Origin: Anaeramoeba flamelloides
Lineage: Eukaryota; Metamonada; Anaeramoebidae
NCBI GenBank assembly: GCA_027625915.1
Contig: JANTQA010000036.1
Coordinates: 8,081,001 to 8,145,000 of the forward strand
Length of the DNA: 64,000 bases
Direction: 5' to 3'
Part shown: in pieces, positions 1 through 13,817 of the stretch
How positions within the stretch are numbered: the stretch's first letter is position 1
Layout: every line of letters starts with the position of its first letter
The notes under the pieces: model-generated
Databases searched by the model: none
The model's input: only the letters and a program-made list of their open reading frames with translations
What the model was told of the DNA's origin: nothing
Program-made: the position numbers and the translations under genes

Positions 1-2
1 AA

Positions 3-2940
3 AATGAAAAGCTTCATATCATTACTCAAAATGATGTTAATGAAATGATTCACATTCTTCAACCTTATTTAATGTCATTGCTATATTCGACCTTCGATGA
101 AATAATGTGGAGAACAGTTTCAACAATTAAATGTTTATCAAATTTAAACTGTTCAATTATTTTTCCAAAAATCATGAAAACTTTAAAAAGGGCAACTGCT
201 TCAATGCTATATCCTCACCAAACCGATGCTCTATTGGCTGTTTTTTATAGAAATATTGTATCATTGCTATGTTCAAATAAAAGAAACGAGAATGGTATTC
301 CTATAAAATTATTATATTTTGAAGATATAATTGAGCTTGCCTTGGAATACATTAATATAAACAACAATACCAAAACATCAAGGGTATTATTACTTTTTGA
401 AAACATTTTTTGTTGTGTTCCATTAATTAATCCATTAGACGATGATGTTGATGAGAACCAAAATGAAATTCAAGACAAAAACAGTACTGATAATGAAAAT
501 GAAATATTGATTAAAAATATGAAACAAAAATTAACAATAAATAACGGCAAGCCAAAGACAAAAGAAAATGAAATGGAAATAAAAATTAATAATTTATTTT
601 TAAATATAACAAAAAAATTTGAAAATTGGCTAATAGTCTTTTTAGATAAATTTTTGTTAAGATTGGAATATAATTACGCCAAAAAAAGACAAAAGACATT
701 TACTTCAGTTGAAGGGAGGGGACTGTATACTGGTATATTTTTTTTAATTTTCCAGCAATGTTCCAAAAAAATATATTTAGTTTTACTTGAGAAAATTAAA
801 AATTTTTTAGATTGTAATATAATACTTTCTTCATTGAAACAGTTATCCTTAATATGCAATGTTATGGGTATGGTTCATCAACCAGATACTTTGAAAGTTT
901 TAATACCATTATTTTTTAATAAATTGTTTGAATTAAATAATGATTGTTATCAATTAAAAAAATTATCCAATTCAGAAATGTGTTGGAATCTTAAATTATT
1001 TAGTAGTTTGGTTAGGTATGGCGGAATCCATTTATTAGATTGGAAAGTTTTTATTTTAACTACATTAAAAATTTCTTCTCAAATTAAAAAAAAAAAAATT
1101 TATAAATATTCAAAAAAGTTATTAAAAAATACTTTATTATCTTTGACCAGTGTTTACCCTCTTGATTATAAATCACATAACAAAGATCAATGGTTTGATA
1201 AAGATTTTAGAAAAAATCATTGGAAACATTGGGGGTATATTAAAAAACGTGAATTGAAAATGGAATGGCATATACCAACACAGGAAGAATTAAATTTTGC
1301 TGAAAGTCTTTGTAATGAATTTTTAAAGCCAAATTTAATCTATATTGAAAATTATATAAATTATTATTCTAACAATAATAAAAAGAATACTAATAATAAT
1401 CATAACCAAAATAATACAAATAAGAATAATACAAAGAAAAATAATAATAATAATAACAATAACAATAATAAAAATAATTCAAACAACAACAATAATAATA
1501 ATAATAAAAATAACACCAATAAGAATAAGAACAATAATAAGAATAAGAATAAGAATAGTAAGAATAAAGAATTTAATCAAAATCAATTACATTTAGAATT
1601 AATTAATTTACGAAATATTGTTAAGGGTACTACATTTTATTTGTATAATATTAAAAAACAAGAATTTATTGATGAAGATATTAGATTAAATACTATTATT
1701 AAATTACCCAAATTTAAATTGAAAATTTATCCTTATAAAAAAAACGATCAAAAAGAATGGAAATTGAAAATATTCCAAATTATTTTCAAATTAGCAAAAT
1801 TTATTCAAGAAAAGAAATCTGATCAAGTAACTTCATTAATACTTATCACTAAAATAATCCATTCGTTAGTAAACATAAAGGGTATCTCAGAAAGGCATTT
1901 AAATTACATGTTTAGCGTCAATGATGAAAAAATAAATAACAATAAAAATCATTCCAACATAAATGAGGCCAACGCTAGATATGCTTTTATTAAATCGGTT
2001 TATATTAAATATTTTTATCGATTATATTTAAAATTAAAATATGAAAAAAAGTCGATTGAATTCTATCAATTGTGTGATCAAATTTTAAAATTATCTTTGA
2101 ATTCTTATATAAATGTTCGAAATAAAGCAAAGCCTGTATTACACTGCATTTATGAAAATTTCCCTTCGGTATTTAGGAGACAAATAATTAAAGTAATTAA
2201 TATTATTTCAAATAAGACTTCCACTTTAGAAGAGACTAAGGGAGCCTTAGAATTGCTTTCAAATATACGCGTAAGTGATAAAATAATCAAAAACTGGAAG
2301 TATTTTTCTACTTTCATGACTTCCATTTGTAATTCAATGCATCATGAAAAGGAATTTTTACAAGAGCAAATTTCCGATTTGTTTTATGATTTCTATGATG
2401 ATTTTGTTGATAACATTTTAACTATTAATCCACCAAATAAGGAGTCGATTATAAAATTTAAAAATTTAAAGGACAATTCAATTAAAATGGTTGATCAGCA
2501 ATTATTTGAAAAAAGTAATAATTTTCATAAATATTGGAATCAATACACACTAAACATTTATAACAATTCAATAGCAGAATTAATTCAATTTTTAGAAAAA
2601 AATTGGAAACAAAATTTAATTGATGAAAATGGCAATAAACAAATTGAAATTGAAAAAGGAGATGATGATGAAAAGAATAAAAAAATAAAAAAAGTTAATT
2701 CAAACAAAAAGGATTTGAATACCATCCCGAAGGAAATTAACAATATTAAACCTGAGCCAATATTAGAAATTGAATTAAATACAAATGAAAATGAGAATGA
2801 AAATGCAAAGTTTCAATTGATTAATAAGAATAATAACGATGATGATGATGATATTAATAACAATAAGCTTGATGATGATGATGACGATGATGACGACGAT
2901 GACGATGACGATGACGATAATAATGACGACGACGACGAAA

Positions 2941-2971
<31 letters not shown>

Positions 2972-5288
2972 TGATGATGATGATGATGATGAAAATAATA
3001 TAAAATTAAGATTTAATTGGAAATTTAGATTAATGACTTTAAAATTTTTATTTTTACTTTGCAGAAATGATCAAAAGCCAACAAAAAAAATGACTAATAT
3101 CTTTATAAAAGGTATAACAAGTCAAGTGCAAAAAATTAGAAAGGTTTCTGTCCGCGCAATATCAATAATAATGTCGATTTATAAACCAGTTTATCAGAAA
3201 AGGCCTTTAAAAAAAACAAACAACAATAATATTAATGGGAAGGGAAAATATTATTATAATTTACAATATTATGAATATGAAGATTTTTTATCAATTGAAA
3301 ATAATAAAAATTATCAAAGCATAGAATTTTTTGATCAGACTTGGTTTGGTTGGAAATGTGATTTATCAGAAGATTCAAAAATGAATTGGGTGTATGATTA
3401 TACAAAGGAGCCTATCATTGAAGAGAAACTTTTCAATAAGCAATATTTTAAGAAAAAATTACTTAAAAATCAATTTTTTAAGCATTTTTTTAATCATTTT
3501 GTCAATTTGCAACGTGTAAATGAAGAATATTTTTCCAAAATGTGTGGACAATTAATGAAAGGATTTACGCAATTCTTTAAAACGGAAATAATCGAAATGG
3601 TTTCTGAACAATTAACACATTTATCAAAAAATCATAATAATTCAATTGCAAATATTGCAACAATTTCGCAAATTATAAGTGGTATTCTTCGTGGTTGTAA
3701 ACATTTTACTTTAAAGGAAACTAAATATATTTGGAATTCCTTAAAAGGCTATTTTTCAAAATTTTTATTTAAAGATTATCAAAACGATTGCGATGAGATT
3801 TGGCTAAGTGCCTTAGAATTTATTTGCTCTAATAGAGATCCCAGAAGATTATGGTTTTTAATAGAGTTTTTTTTAAAGGGTATTGAAAAGGATTCCACTG
3901 CCATTTTATTAAGAAAGTTTAAATTTTTCGATGTTGTTATATTGACCTTTGATTGGAAATTGAGAGGCTTGACAGAAAAAATATTAAGCTATTTTAATAT
4001 TTTAATGAAAATACAATCCCCATTGGTTAAAAATGTTTGGATTAATTTAATTTATGATTTGTTTTTGATAAACAATAATTATACTAATAACCCCTTTGAG
4101 AATAAATTTCATATTGAAAGGCCAATAGTAATAAATAATAATTATAAATTAATTTCTGAATCAATAATAAAGATTTTAATCGATTGCGAAAGTAATTTTG
4201 ATGAATTAATGAAAGAAAAAAAGCAACTGAAAACAAAAAAAATTAATTTAAAAAATAATAAGAAGAAGAAGAAAACCAAAAGCAAGAATAACAATCATGG
4301 GAATAATGAGAATATCATTAATAATGAGAAGAATGAAAATAATGACAAGAATGAGAATAATGAAATGAATGACAATAAAGAAATGAATGATAATTATATT
4401 GAATTAAAAGAGATCAAAAAAAAAATTTCAAATATTGATAAATCAATAAAAAAAAATAAATCATTTGTCAAAATTTTCAATGAAATATCAACATCCCTTT
4501 TTGGTAATAACTCTTTGTATATCAAATATTTGGGTGAAATTTTTGAAAAATTTTTACCTTTCTATTTTAAATCTTTTGATAAAAAATGGATCGATTTAGA
4601 AATTCATAGTTTTTCAAAAAAAAATTTGCAATTAATCTCGCAATCTTTCCCTTTGGAGCCAATGTTAAAGAATGGCACAACCCAAGAACCAGAGAAAATA
4701 ATTAAATTATTTTGTCAGTATTGTTTACAAACTACCGATTGGCATTATAAAATAGAATTATTGTCTTTTTTTGAATTATTTTTATTTAAAAATCTTTATT
4801 TTTTATCCAAGGAAATTACAGTGTTTGTTATAAATAAAATCTTACAATTATTAATCGATCCTCAAATCGAAGTGAGAAAATTTGCAAAATCGACGTTAAC
4901 GGGGTTATTGAAATTATTGTCATCTCAACAAAAAAGCAAATTACAGCGAATGCTTGAATTAATTTCGAAAATACAATTGAACAGAAAAATTAGGTCACAG
5001 ACGGAAAGACAAGACCTCATCGCGAGAAAGCATGGTGGAATATTAGGACTCTCGGCCTTTTTAAATTCCAATCCTTATAATTTTGATAAAAATGGAATGT
5101 GTATTTTGAAATTTTTAGATACAATAGAGTGGACAATTCCATTAATTAAAACAGAAATCCATCAAACCTTTTCTGATTTTTTTAGAACTCATGAAATTGA
5201 ATATTTAAAAAGTCAATTATCAAAAAAAAAATATGAGAAATTAATCCTTTTAAAATATAATAACCAAAGATGCTCTTATTTTAGATAA
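3..5288 (+). CDS. PSME4: Proteasome activator PA200/Blm10 (5' partial)
   Basis: HEAT-repeat cap protein that binds the ends of the 20S proteasome, in nucleus and cytosol. The reading frame is open from base 3, so the ATG at 45 is probably internal and roughly 400 N-terminal residues lie outside the window. Numbering from that ATG (1747 aa visible), family-typical segments include the QCSKKIYLV block near residue 240, WNLKLFSSL near 315, WHIPTQEELNFAE near 407, and at the C-terminus EVRKFAKSTLTGLL, RKHGGILGLSAF and FFRTHE. Three low-complexity inserts interrupt the helices: Asn/Lys-rich (1370-1570), Asp-rich (2836-2997) and Lys/Asn-rich (4225-4400). No intron is needed in the visible part. The protein ends Tyr-Phe-Arg, where animal and yeast members end Tyr-Tyr-Ala. 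Family identity is firm from recalled PSME4 sequence; the missing start is inferred. Confidence 0.92.
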
Positions 5289-7677
5289 AATTATCTTTAT
5301 CTTTATTCTTATTATTTATTTTTTTATTCATTTATTTTTTGATACTGATATTTGAAAATTTTAGAAAACAAATATTGGTATTTGTGAATATTAAATGTTA
5401 TTTCTTGTTTTTTTTTTAATTATAAATAAAAAAGATTATAATAATGATTCAATATTTATATCATTGTTAATTTTTTTTTTTTTTTTTTTTTTTTTCTTAA
5501 ATGGTATCAATCCAATAATGGTCTTTCAAAATTCCTGTATCTAGCTCATTCAAAATCAGAGATAAACGGTTTACATTTATACACAGGTAGATTATTTCCA
5601 AATTGGTTTCTTCTTATCTTGCTTTTTCATTTTCCAACTGTTCAATATCCAAAAATAAAAAAAGCAAAAAATGAAAAAATGAATAATTAAAATGAAAATC
5701 ACCAATAAGTAATTATCTTATTAACAATCAAATTCAATGGTATTGACGATTTGAGAGGTGTGCCCTTTTGTTTGAAAAATAGTTTATATAAATTATTCTT
5801 TTTGAGTATTCATGAACAACAAATTATTAAATCTTTTTTGTGTTTCGCTTTTAAATTATTTTAAACACATAAAAACCCGATATTTTAAAAATTAAAAAAA
5901 AATAAAACCAAAAACCAAAAAAAAATGAGTCTATTTTTGAAATGAGCATTAAGAATTTTTTATAACCGAACTTTCATTTAAAAAAATTTAAACAAGAAGA
6001 TTTTTTGCTAATAAAAATTTTGCATTTTAAAGGAAAATACACAAAGTCTCAAATTTCTTAATGATTATTTGTCTCTTTGAAAGTTTCTTGTGTTTTCCAA
6101 CTTAACATTTTTAGAAAAAAAAAAAAAAATCTTAATAAAAGAAGACAAATATATAAAAAAAAAAAGAAAATAAAAAATTATAAAAGGGTAAAGAAAAAAA
6201 CAAAAATTGAAAAAGCAAAACTAAAATTTGAAAAATTAGAACTAAAATTTGCAAAATTAGAAAAAATGATTCTGATCCAAAAATTTGAAAATATTTTTTG
6301 TTAAGAATACTCGAATAAACCTCAAAATGACTTCCATTAACATTATAAAGTGAGTCAACATTTTCAAAAAATATTTAATTTTTTGTATGTGAAAAAATTT
6401 TGATAAAATTTTCTATTTTTTTTTAATCTAATATTTGAAAAAATCAAATTTAAGTTATTTATTCCGAGAAAAGAGCACTGTAAAAAAATTTATCCAAATA
6501 AAAAAAATGAAAGAAAGAACATTAATTAAAAAATTAGATTAAAAATCATAATATCATTTTCATGAACAAGTTAAAAACGTTTTCCACTTTCGTTAGGGTT
6601 TTCTCGGATATAAAAAATTCGTAAATGTTCTGATTATTCTCTATTCTTTTGAATCCTAGAATACCTAAGCTCTCTAAAAAACTTGAAGGTACTTGAAAGC
6701 ATTTGAGGACACTCGGTATCACATCCTCAGAAATCACAGGAGTGATAAGAACCCAATAAAAAAAATCTCAATAATAAATCAACCTTTCACAATCCGTAAT
6801 TAAAAAAAAAATCAATTTATTTTATCATATTACATGTTGAGATAGATCTAAGAAAGATATTTTGAATCTAAAATTCTCAATAGTTGGAAATAATCATTTA
6901 AATTTTTCACAAACTAAGGATTCTTTACATAAAAAAAATTTATCTTTTTTCCTACTACTTATATACTTTTTAAATGATCCGATCACAAATCTCCTTCAAG
7001 TATTATTTTACAAATGTGGATCCTAAGAGATACTATTGAATCATGTGGAGTATGTACCATTTACCCTCAATTACAACACACATTAATTTTAGGATTGTAT
7101 GAATTGACAAAATTCCTTCAAAGTTAATTTTCCAACTGGTAAAAAAAATCAAAATATTTTTCCAAAACAATATTTGAATAGGGAAATAAACAAAACAATG
7201 AAAAAAATTTACGGGTCTAGTCACTTACTATATATTTGCTCCATAATTCTGGGAATGGTCTTTGTCTCAATTTAGATATATTGTGTAATTGAAGTTCTTA
7301 ATTTTGATAAAAATTCAATCTTTAAAAAAAATTAAAAATTATTCTGGGATATAACTGACAAAAAATCCAAATAAAAATTAAAAAGTTTCAAAGAAATCAG
7401 CAATTTGAAAAATTTAAATTTTGATAATACCAAGACTTTTCAATTTATGATTCTATATTTTCCATCAAAGTGAAATAAAATTGTAAATTAAATTACTTCA
7501 TACTCTTAGAATAGTCTCTTAAAAATAACTATAATTTTAATCAAAAAAATAATTTTTTATTTTCTCTTATTTTAACCGATCTATTTCTTCTTTTTTATTT
7601 CATCAAACATAATATTATTCCAACAAAAAAGGGTGTTTCTTGTTTTTCCATCACAATTTTGTTCATAAAAATAGATT
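5289..7677. other. AT-rich intergenic region
   Basis: No convincing gene. It contains a poly(T) run near 5470-5495 and one copy of the hairpin-module repeat (6550-6755). The Lys-rich frame at 6077-6304 is translated oligo(A) and is not called as a gene. Confidence 0.6.
6550..6755 (+). repeat. Hairpin-module repeat, copy with constant ends
   Basis: The left end (TATCATTTTCATGAACAAG, then TTAAAAA...TTTCCAC) and the right end (TCAG-AAATCACAGGAGTG, then AACCCA) match the copy at 24798-25105. Inside are a CGTTAGG box, half of the 'ATTCTTTTGAAT' hairpin, a degenerate CCTAGG (CCTAAG) and an array of about five 10-bp units of the GTACTTGAAA/GACACTCGGT type. No protein is evident. Confidence 0.6.
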
Positions 7678-9223
7678 ATGGATCCTTCTTCTTTAACAGA
7701 TTTTTTAAAGAATATTTTGGGAGAAAAAGAATATTCAAAGGTTGTTACGTCTTTACCAAAAAATCAAGCCAACACTCTAAATAAAACAACTCCAAAAGTT
7801 CAAACCCAAAATAACCAACTAAAAATTCCTTTTAATTTGAAAACAAAAAATCAACTAAACTATAATAGGCAAGTGCCACTGCCAAATAAAAAAAAACCTT
7901 CAACACACAATACTTCTGAAATAAACAAATTTATCAAAGACATTAAAGAGCAGTTTGGGATCTCTTCTAAAAATCAAACAACAAGACAAATAAGAAGATC
8001 TACAATTAACCGATCAAATTTCAAAAAAAAAAATTTAAATGAAAAGAGGACCTATGAATATCAAACAGGTGAATATGAAGAAGAGGACGAAGAAGAGGAT
8101 GAAGAAGAGGTGGGGGAGGACCAAGAAAAAAAAAAAGAAAAACAAAAACAAAAAAGGAAAAGAAAAAAAAAAAAGAAAAGAAAAAAAAAAAAGAAAAGAG
8201 AAAGAAAAAGAAAAAACACAACAAGTTTATGAAAAAGAAAACACGGGAACTAGTCCGATTCAAAATCGCCAAATAAGAAAGAAAAATAATTTAGAAATCC
8301 AACCCAATTCCTTATTAAAAAAAAACAAATCAAAATTTGCATTTATTGAGAAAAATACAAAAAAATTAATTAACAATAAAGAAAGAGAGATTGAAAATAA
8401 TACAACTAATAACAATTATCAAAATCAGAGAAACCATAACCAAAAATCTGTTGGTTTAAACAAACATTTCGAAATCAATCTAACAAATGTAAGAAATGAA
8501 AAAAGTTCAAAAGCAAAACAAAAACTGGAAACAAGAATTGGACAAGAAATCAATTTTACACAAAAAAAAAAACACAATAAGAATAAGGAATTAAAAGAAA
8601 CTATAATAAAAGAAGCCGAAAAAGTATTTGGGGGTAAAGAGGGGAGAAAGGAGAAGGAGAAAGAAGTGGTGGAAGTCCTGAAAGACAAGAAAGTGATGGA
8701 AGACAATAAAACAATGAAAGTGCAGGAGGAAGAGGAAGAAGAAGAAGAGGAGGAGGAGGAAGATGAGAAGCAAAAACCAGATTCAATAAATCCTGAAGAA
8801 GATCCCATTACAATTCTTGAAAACCAAGTATTTGATGAAAATGGGGTGATTAATTTTAATTCTGATTTTGCTTATAAATCAATTCTAGAATTTTTAACAA
8901 ACCCTTTAAACCCTAATGAAATTAATAACAGAGAAAACCCTACATTTGGTGTTGTATTTTATGGGTATTTAAAAAATGTTATCAAAACAAGCAAAAAAAA
9001 TGGATCCATGATCTCAAAATATTGCTTAATGGACAATGAGGAAACATCTAAAATTAGAAGAGGGCAGTGTACAGCTGACATGGCCAACTGGATATTTACT
9101 CGGAAATTTTTTAATCCGCATTTCCAAAGAGATAAAAAAAAACGCGGAAGACGTAAAATTAGCAAACAAAAAAAAGATTCAAATCCAAAAAAAAGAAAGA
9201 AAAATACCACAAATAAAAAATAA
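7678..9223 (+). CDS. Unrecognised Lys/Glu-rich protein with a basic C-terminus, frame broken in poly(A)
   Basis: One gene of about 510 codons is likely, seen as two frames. The first runs from ATG 7678 (MDPSSLTDFLKNILGEKEYS...) through an acidic Glu-rich patch into Lys-rich sequence and stops at 8232. The second takes over within the A-rich stretch 8126-8192 and runs to TAA at 9223. The A runs there are 11-12 bases long, so a homopolymer length error or a real slippage is the simplest explanation; an AT-rich GT...AG intron is not evident. The second half has another Glu run (about 8725-8765). It then has a compact, non-repetitive segment of about 100 residues (about 8800-9125) containing FGVVFYGYLKNVIK, YCLMDNE and WIFTRKFFNPHF, followed by a strongly basic tail resembling a nuclear localisation signal. 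I do not recognise the compact segment. The nuclear role is inferred from charge only. Confidence 0.55.
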
Positions 9224-10059
9224 TAATAATTTTAGACTATTGCCTTAATGAAATATCTTTATTCTTGACAATTTTTTTCTTGTGAATATTTAAAAATTAA
9301 ATATTTTGTGCTATTTGGAGATTGATATTAAAAGAAAAGTTCCATCACAACAAAACTAAAAAGTATTCAGAAAATAACCTTAAGGTAAATATATTTGATC
9401 TAACATGATTTTAATTTTGATAAGTACCAATGTAAAATCCGTTACCTTATCATTTTAGGAACTATCATTTCAGTAGTAAAGTTTAAATTAAAGCTCGATG
9501 TCAATTTTTTCAATTGACTCTATCTTTCGTGGTTACAGATATAAAATGAAAAAAAATAATAAATCTTAGGTTAATGCTCAAAAAATGGTTTGAGTGAAAA
9601 AAAGATAATGAGAAAATTTAAAAGTTATAAAAATTTTAGGTATTGGGATATAAAATGGTAAATTTGAAAATCTCGAATCTTTTTTTGATTTCATCTTGGA
9701 TTTATATGACTTCTTTTTCAAAATACAACGAAAAATTGCATTGGAAATTTAATTTGTTTTTTAGAGAAAATTCACAAAAATCCCTCATAAATTAACTTGA
9801 ATCCAGAAACCTTAAATTTGAAAATGTATTTAGAACTCTAAAAGTGAGTTCTTTAAAAAGTTTTAACAAGAATCTAAAAAAATAATTTTTTTGTTTAGCT
9901 TTGAAACAAAATTTTTTATTTATTATTTATCAAGTCGACTTACATTTAAAATTAAACTTTAAAGCAAAAAAAAGCAAAAAAAAAAAAATCTTTAAGAAAC
10001 TAATATTTTGTAAAAATTAAATGGAACTTTGTTAATTTCTTGGATTTTTTTTAAGATAT

Positions 10060-10285
10060 TTGTGTTTTGAATTTTGATTTAGATGAGTCAACCCCCATCT
10101 AAACTTTTTATTAGTTTTAAAGTATTTTTTGAATTCAAAATTACATTTCAAAGAAAAAACTCAAAATTGTAACTTATTATTTTTATTAACAATTAAGTTT
10201 ATTTTTGAAAATGGTGTAAAATATTTTTTGTTTTATGTTGGAAAGTATTGATTTTGAATGAAAATTTTTTTATTTTTTTTATTCA
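10060..10285 (+). repeat. Dispersed repeat family, copy 1
   Basis: About 230 bp shared with 18305-18535 and 55965-56190 in the same orientation. Landmarks are TTGTGTTTTG near the start, GATGAGTCAACC, AACAATTAAGTT, the TTTTGAAAATGGTG segment, TTTTATGTTGGAAAGTATT and a T-rich end. Similarity to the 18.3-kb copy seems to continue weakly to about 10530 (AAATTGTTTGGT). Confidence 0.6.
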
Positions 10286-10570
10286 TTTTAAATATTTCAA
10301 TATAAAACTCAACAAACAAATTAATTAGAGAACGGGTGGTTAAGCAAATCCATATTTATAGAAGTTTAACAAAATTTTCTCAATGAAATTCAGATTTTAA
10401 AAGCAAAATTTAGATTTAAATTTTGTAAAAAATAGTTGTATTTTCTAGTTTTAAAAAAATGAAAAAAGTAATTGGAAAAAAATTATTTTAACAAATTATT
10501 TTATTAATAAATTGTTTGGTTTTTTCATGATAATCGTCTATAACAATAGAAATTATTTTTTTTAATCTTT

Positions 10571-10640
10571 CTATCGGGTTTTTACTCCTCCTGCTTCAGG
10601 AGGTGGATAATTTTTAATTTGGTCATCTAAATGATATAAT
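10571..10640 (-). repeat. Minimal ('empty') hairpin-module copy
   Basis: Read on the minus strand, this carries the same left end as the 24.8-kb copy (TATATCATTTAGATGACCAA, then ATTAAAAATTATCCAC). It then goes directly into a perfect hairpin, CCTCCTG-AAG-CAGGAGG, and the right end GAGTAAAAACCC. All the internal modules of the longer copies are absent. Confidence 0.6.
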
Positions 10641-12782
10641 ATTTTTTACTTGAATGTTTTAATTATTTTTCTTCTTCTCTTTTTTATTTAGTAAATTTTC
10701 TTTGATTACTCCTTTCTCACAATAAATAAATAAATATAAATTATATTTTTCATGAAAAAAAAATAATTATGGGTTTATTGGATCAACTTATAGTTCACTA
10801 ATGATCAAAATAAATAACCCAATTTTTATTTATTTATTTTTTTTTTTACTTTTTTTTTATTTTATTTTTATATTAAAAACAACCACAACTAGTCTATAAA
10901 ACTGAATATTAAAATAGTATTTTTTATTATTATTATAGATAACTTCAATTTATAAAAATAATTATTTTCAAAATTTGATTTTTAATCGGCCAATTATTTT
11001 GAAATGAAGTTAATATACAAATACCAATTAATTAATTCTCTTCAAAGAATCGAATTTCACTTAAAAAAAAAACAATGGTTTTTTATAGAAAATTTCAATT
11101 GATAAAAATAATTTATGGTTAAACAATTCTTAGTAAAAAATTTTAATATTATTCAGGATGATGGAAAAATAAAATGATATTTTTTTTTTGCTTAAACGAA
11201 TTATTTCAAAAAAGAAATAAGAAATCACTTATTTTTATTAATCATGTGGTTTTTTTTAATTATACTCAGGATGTCCTTTTATTTGCATTCTCTTTTAGAA
11301 AATTTAATGGTAAAAACACGTGCTTCACAATTATTAATTAATGGAAATAATTGTAAATTACTTTCATTTCAAATTAATTAATTAAACTTTGATTCTTATA
11401 ATTTTATTTTGAAAAATTAATGGTTTATTTCCTGAGGAAGGATATACCAATAAAAAATCAATATATTAGATTAATTTTTCATGTTAATGCATTTTAAATG
11501 TAAAAGACAAAATATATTGTAATTCTTCTTTATTACATAACTATATCTATTTATGTAGATATTTATTATTCTAAATTTTCGAATTAATGAACTTGTAGAT
11601 AATTTAAATATTTTTGATTTTTAGATAATAATTTAGTTTTTTATTTCAAAATATGTTTGTTGGGATAGTCCAAAAAATGAAAATAAAAATAGAAATTGTT
11701 TTGGAGAAATCAATGTACAACCAATTTTAATTAAAAACTGAAAATATGGAAAGGATTTCAATGATTTTTTAAAAAGTATAACCAAGTTATATATTTTTCA
11801 ATTCATATGAAATTTTTGTGGAGATTAAACAAGTTATCCAAAAGTTTTTTGATCAAAAAGAAAATTATAAACACCAACTTCATACCTAAAAAATATCAGA
11901 TAAAATCGAGATAAGAAAATTTAAGTTTTGTTATTTAGGTAATACAATACCAAGAAAAAAATTAAATTATTATCAAGAATCGATAAATTGTGGTTATTGA
12001 TTTTGTTTATTTAAATAATTTTTTGAAGATTTAGTTAATACATATATTCTAAATCAATTGTCCCCAATTGTTTGGAAATAGCATAGAATTAAAATATACT
12101 GTAATTGGGTGTAACTGGTATCAATACTATTGCTCTACAAATCTTTTAAAAAATAGTATAAATATCACAGGACAATAAAGTATTATTTTTTTACTGATGA
12201 TAACAATTAAAAAATTTCATTTTGGAATTTTTTTTTTTTAATACTTTTCACAAATCTAAAAATAGAAATTAGTAACCAAAATTACTGATAGTATTTCGGA
12301 GTTTAATAATTCTTATTTAAAACTCCAAAAGTAACTATTTTTTGAATTTGTTAATTCCAAATATTAACTCAATAATAATCAACCTAAACCCCCCAAGCCA
12401 GATTAATTTTGTTTACATTTTGATAGGTTAATTCTGATATTAATATATTTCAAAGATTTGTGAAACAATTGGTAAAATAATTTCTATGAGTTAGTTATTG
12501 GATTTTTTAACAACTAATCTACATTTCGCAAATTAAAAAAAAATATTTTAAAATTTTCTATTTTGAATATTGAAAACTCAACCTGGGAGTTTGTGATGAG
12601 AAATGCAGATTTTTTTCTGAAATTGTTGGAATTTTTACTAATAAAAGGATCATTTTTAACAAATGATGGGATCAATATCATAGTACTACTTTACTATCAA
12701 TTTGTTAAATCGACTTTGGGCCATGTGCACTAATGTGATTTATACCTTCAATAACAACACACTTTACTTTATTACTTTCCTT

Positions 12783-12799
12783 GGGGGGGGGGGGGGGGG
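12783..12799 (+). repeat. Run of 17 G
   Basis: Pure G homopolymer in a very AT-rich intergenic region. Length may be affected by sequencing. Smaller G runs occur at 21338-21345 and 43921-43930. Confidence 0.9.
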
Positions 12800-13817
12800 C
12801 TTTAATCCCTGAAATGGTTGTTTTTGAACAATGATCTAGGAAAGAAAATGCTTTTACTAATAAGAATCAAAAATATCGAATGTATTTAAAGATTTTATTT
12901 TGTGTAAAGAATTTTTTATGGTAGTTGTACTTTATATAATAAAAGGTTTAGATTTTAATGATTATTCATTATTTGATAAGTATTGCATATGTAAAAATAT
13001 TAACTAATTCGAAAACAAAATATAATTATGGTTTGATATACTTAAACTAATTTTTTTTATATAAATTTCATTTTTCATAATTTATTTTTTTTTTAATATT
13101 TCTCAAATAGTTTATTTGTTACTGAACGAATGTAGTAAAATAATTAAATTGTCAAATATAGATGGTTGTAAAATAAGCATAAACTGGATTGTATTCGATT
13201 TGATTAATTTTGTACTCTAGAAACAATATTTGTTTAAAATTGATGATTTTTAAGTTGTATGGAAATATCGAAACAAGTAAAGAATTCGATTTTTTGCTAT
13301 ACTTAGAAGTTTTGTTATTGAGATCTTTTGATTGTTTTTTTGATTATTGACATTTTTAAATTAAAGGATCCTGAGAAATATTTTTTGGTTGATTTTTTGT
13401 GAATTGAATTTTATGGTCTCGAGATCCTGTAAATTTTTTTTTTTGTGAATTTTTAATTGACTGAATGACTTCTTTTTTTTTAATACCACTCTTTTAAAAA
13501 AGTGGATTACTTTTTCAAACTTTTTTCGATTTTGAGTTTTTTTAAAAGTGTGAGATTTAGTAATAATAAAACAATTTTCTCCACTTTTTTAAAAATATTT
13601 GAATTTGAAAAAAGATAATTGAGAAAGAGTGAATTTTTTTTTTATTAATCGACTTTTGTGAGTCAAAAGAAGTTCAATTTTACAATAAAAACTTTCCTGT
13701 TAAAGTCAACCATTGAGTATGTAATAAATTCACTGTAAATGACTATGTTCTTAAACCGAAAAATTCATTTTTTCTTTTTTTTACCCATTTCAAATAATTA
13801 GTATTTGTATCACTTTT

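Larger units (their letters stand above)
9224..13817. other. AT-rich intergenic region
   Basis: No gene seen. It holds one copy of the dispersed repeat also found at 18.3 and 56.0 kb (10060-10285), a minimal hairpin-module copy (10571-10640) and an isolated run of 17 G (12783-12799). The rest is A/T-rich sequence without long frames. Confidence 0.6.

Noticed and set aside
6077-6304. 75-codon Lys-rich frame
   Set aside because: It is translated oligo(A) with no conserved feature; any frame through such DNA looks like this.
8021-8808. Phe- and Ser-rich minus-strand frames opposite the 7678 gene
   Set aside because: They are the complement of the Lys/Glu-coding repeats and have no independent support.
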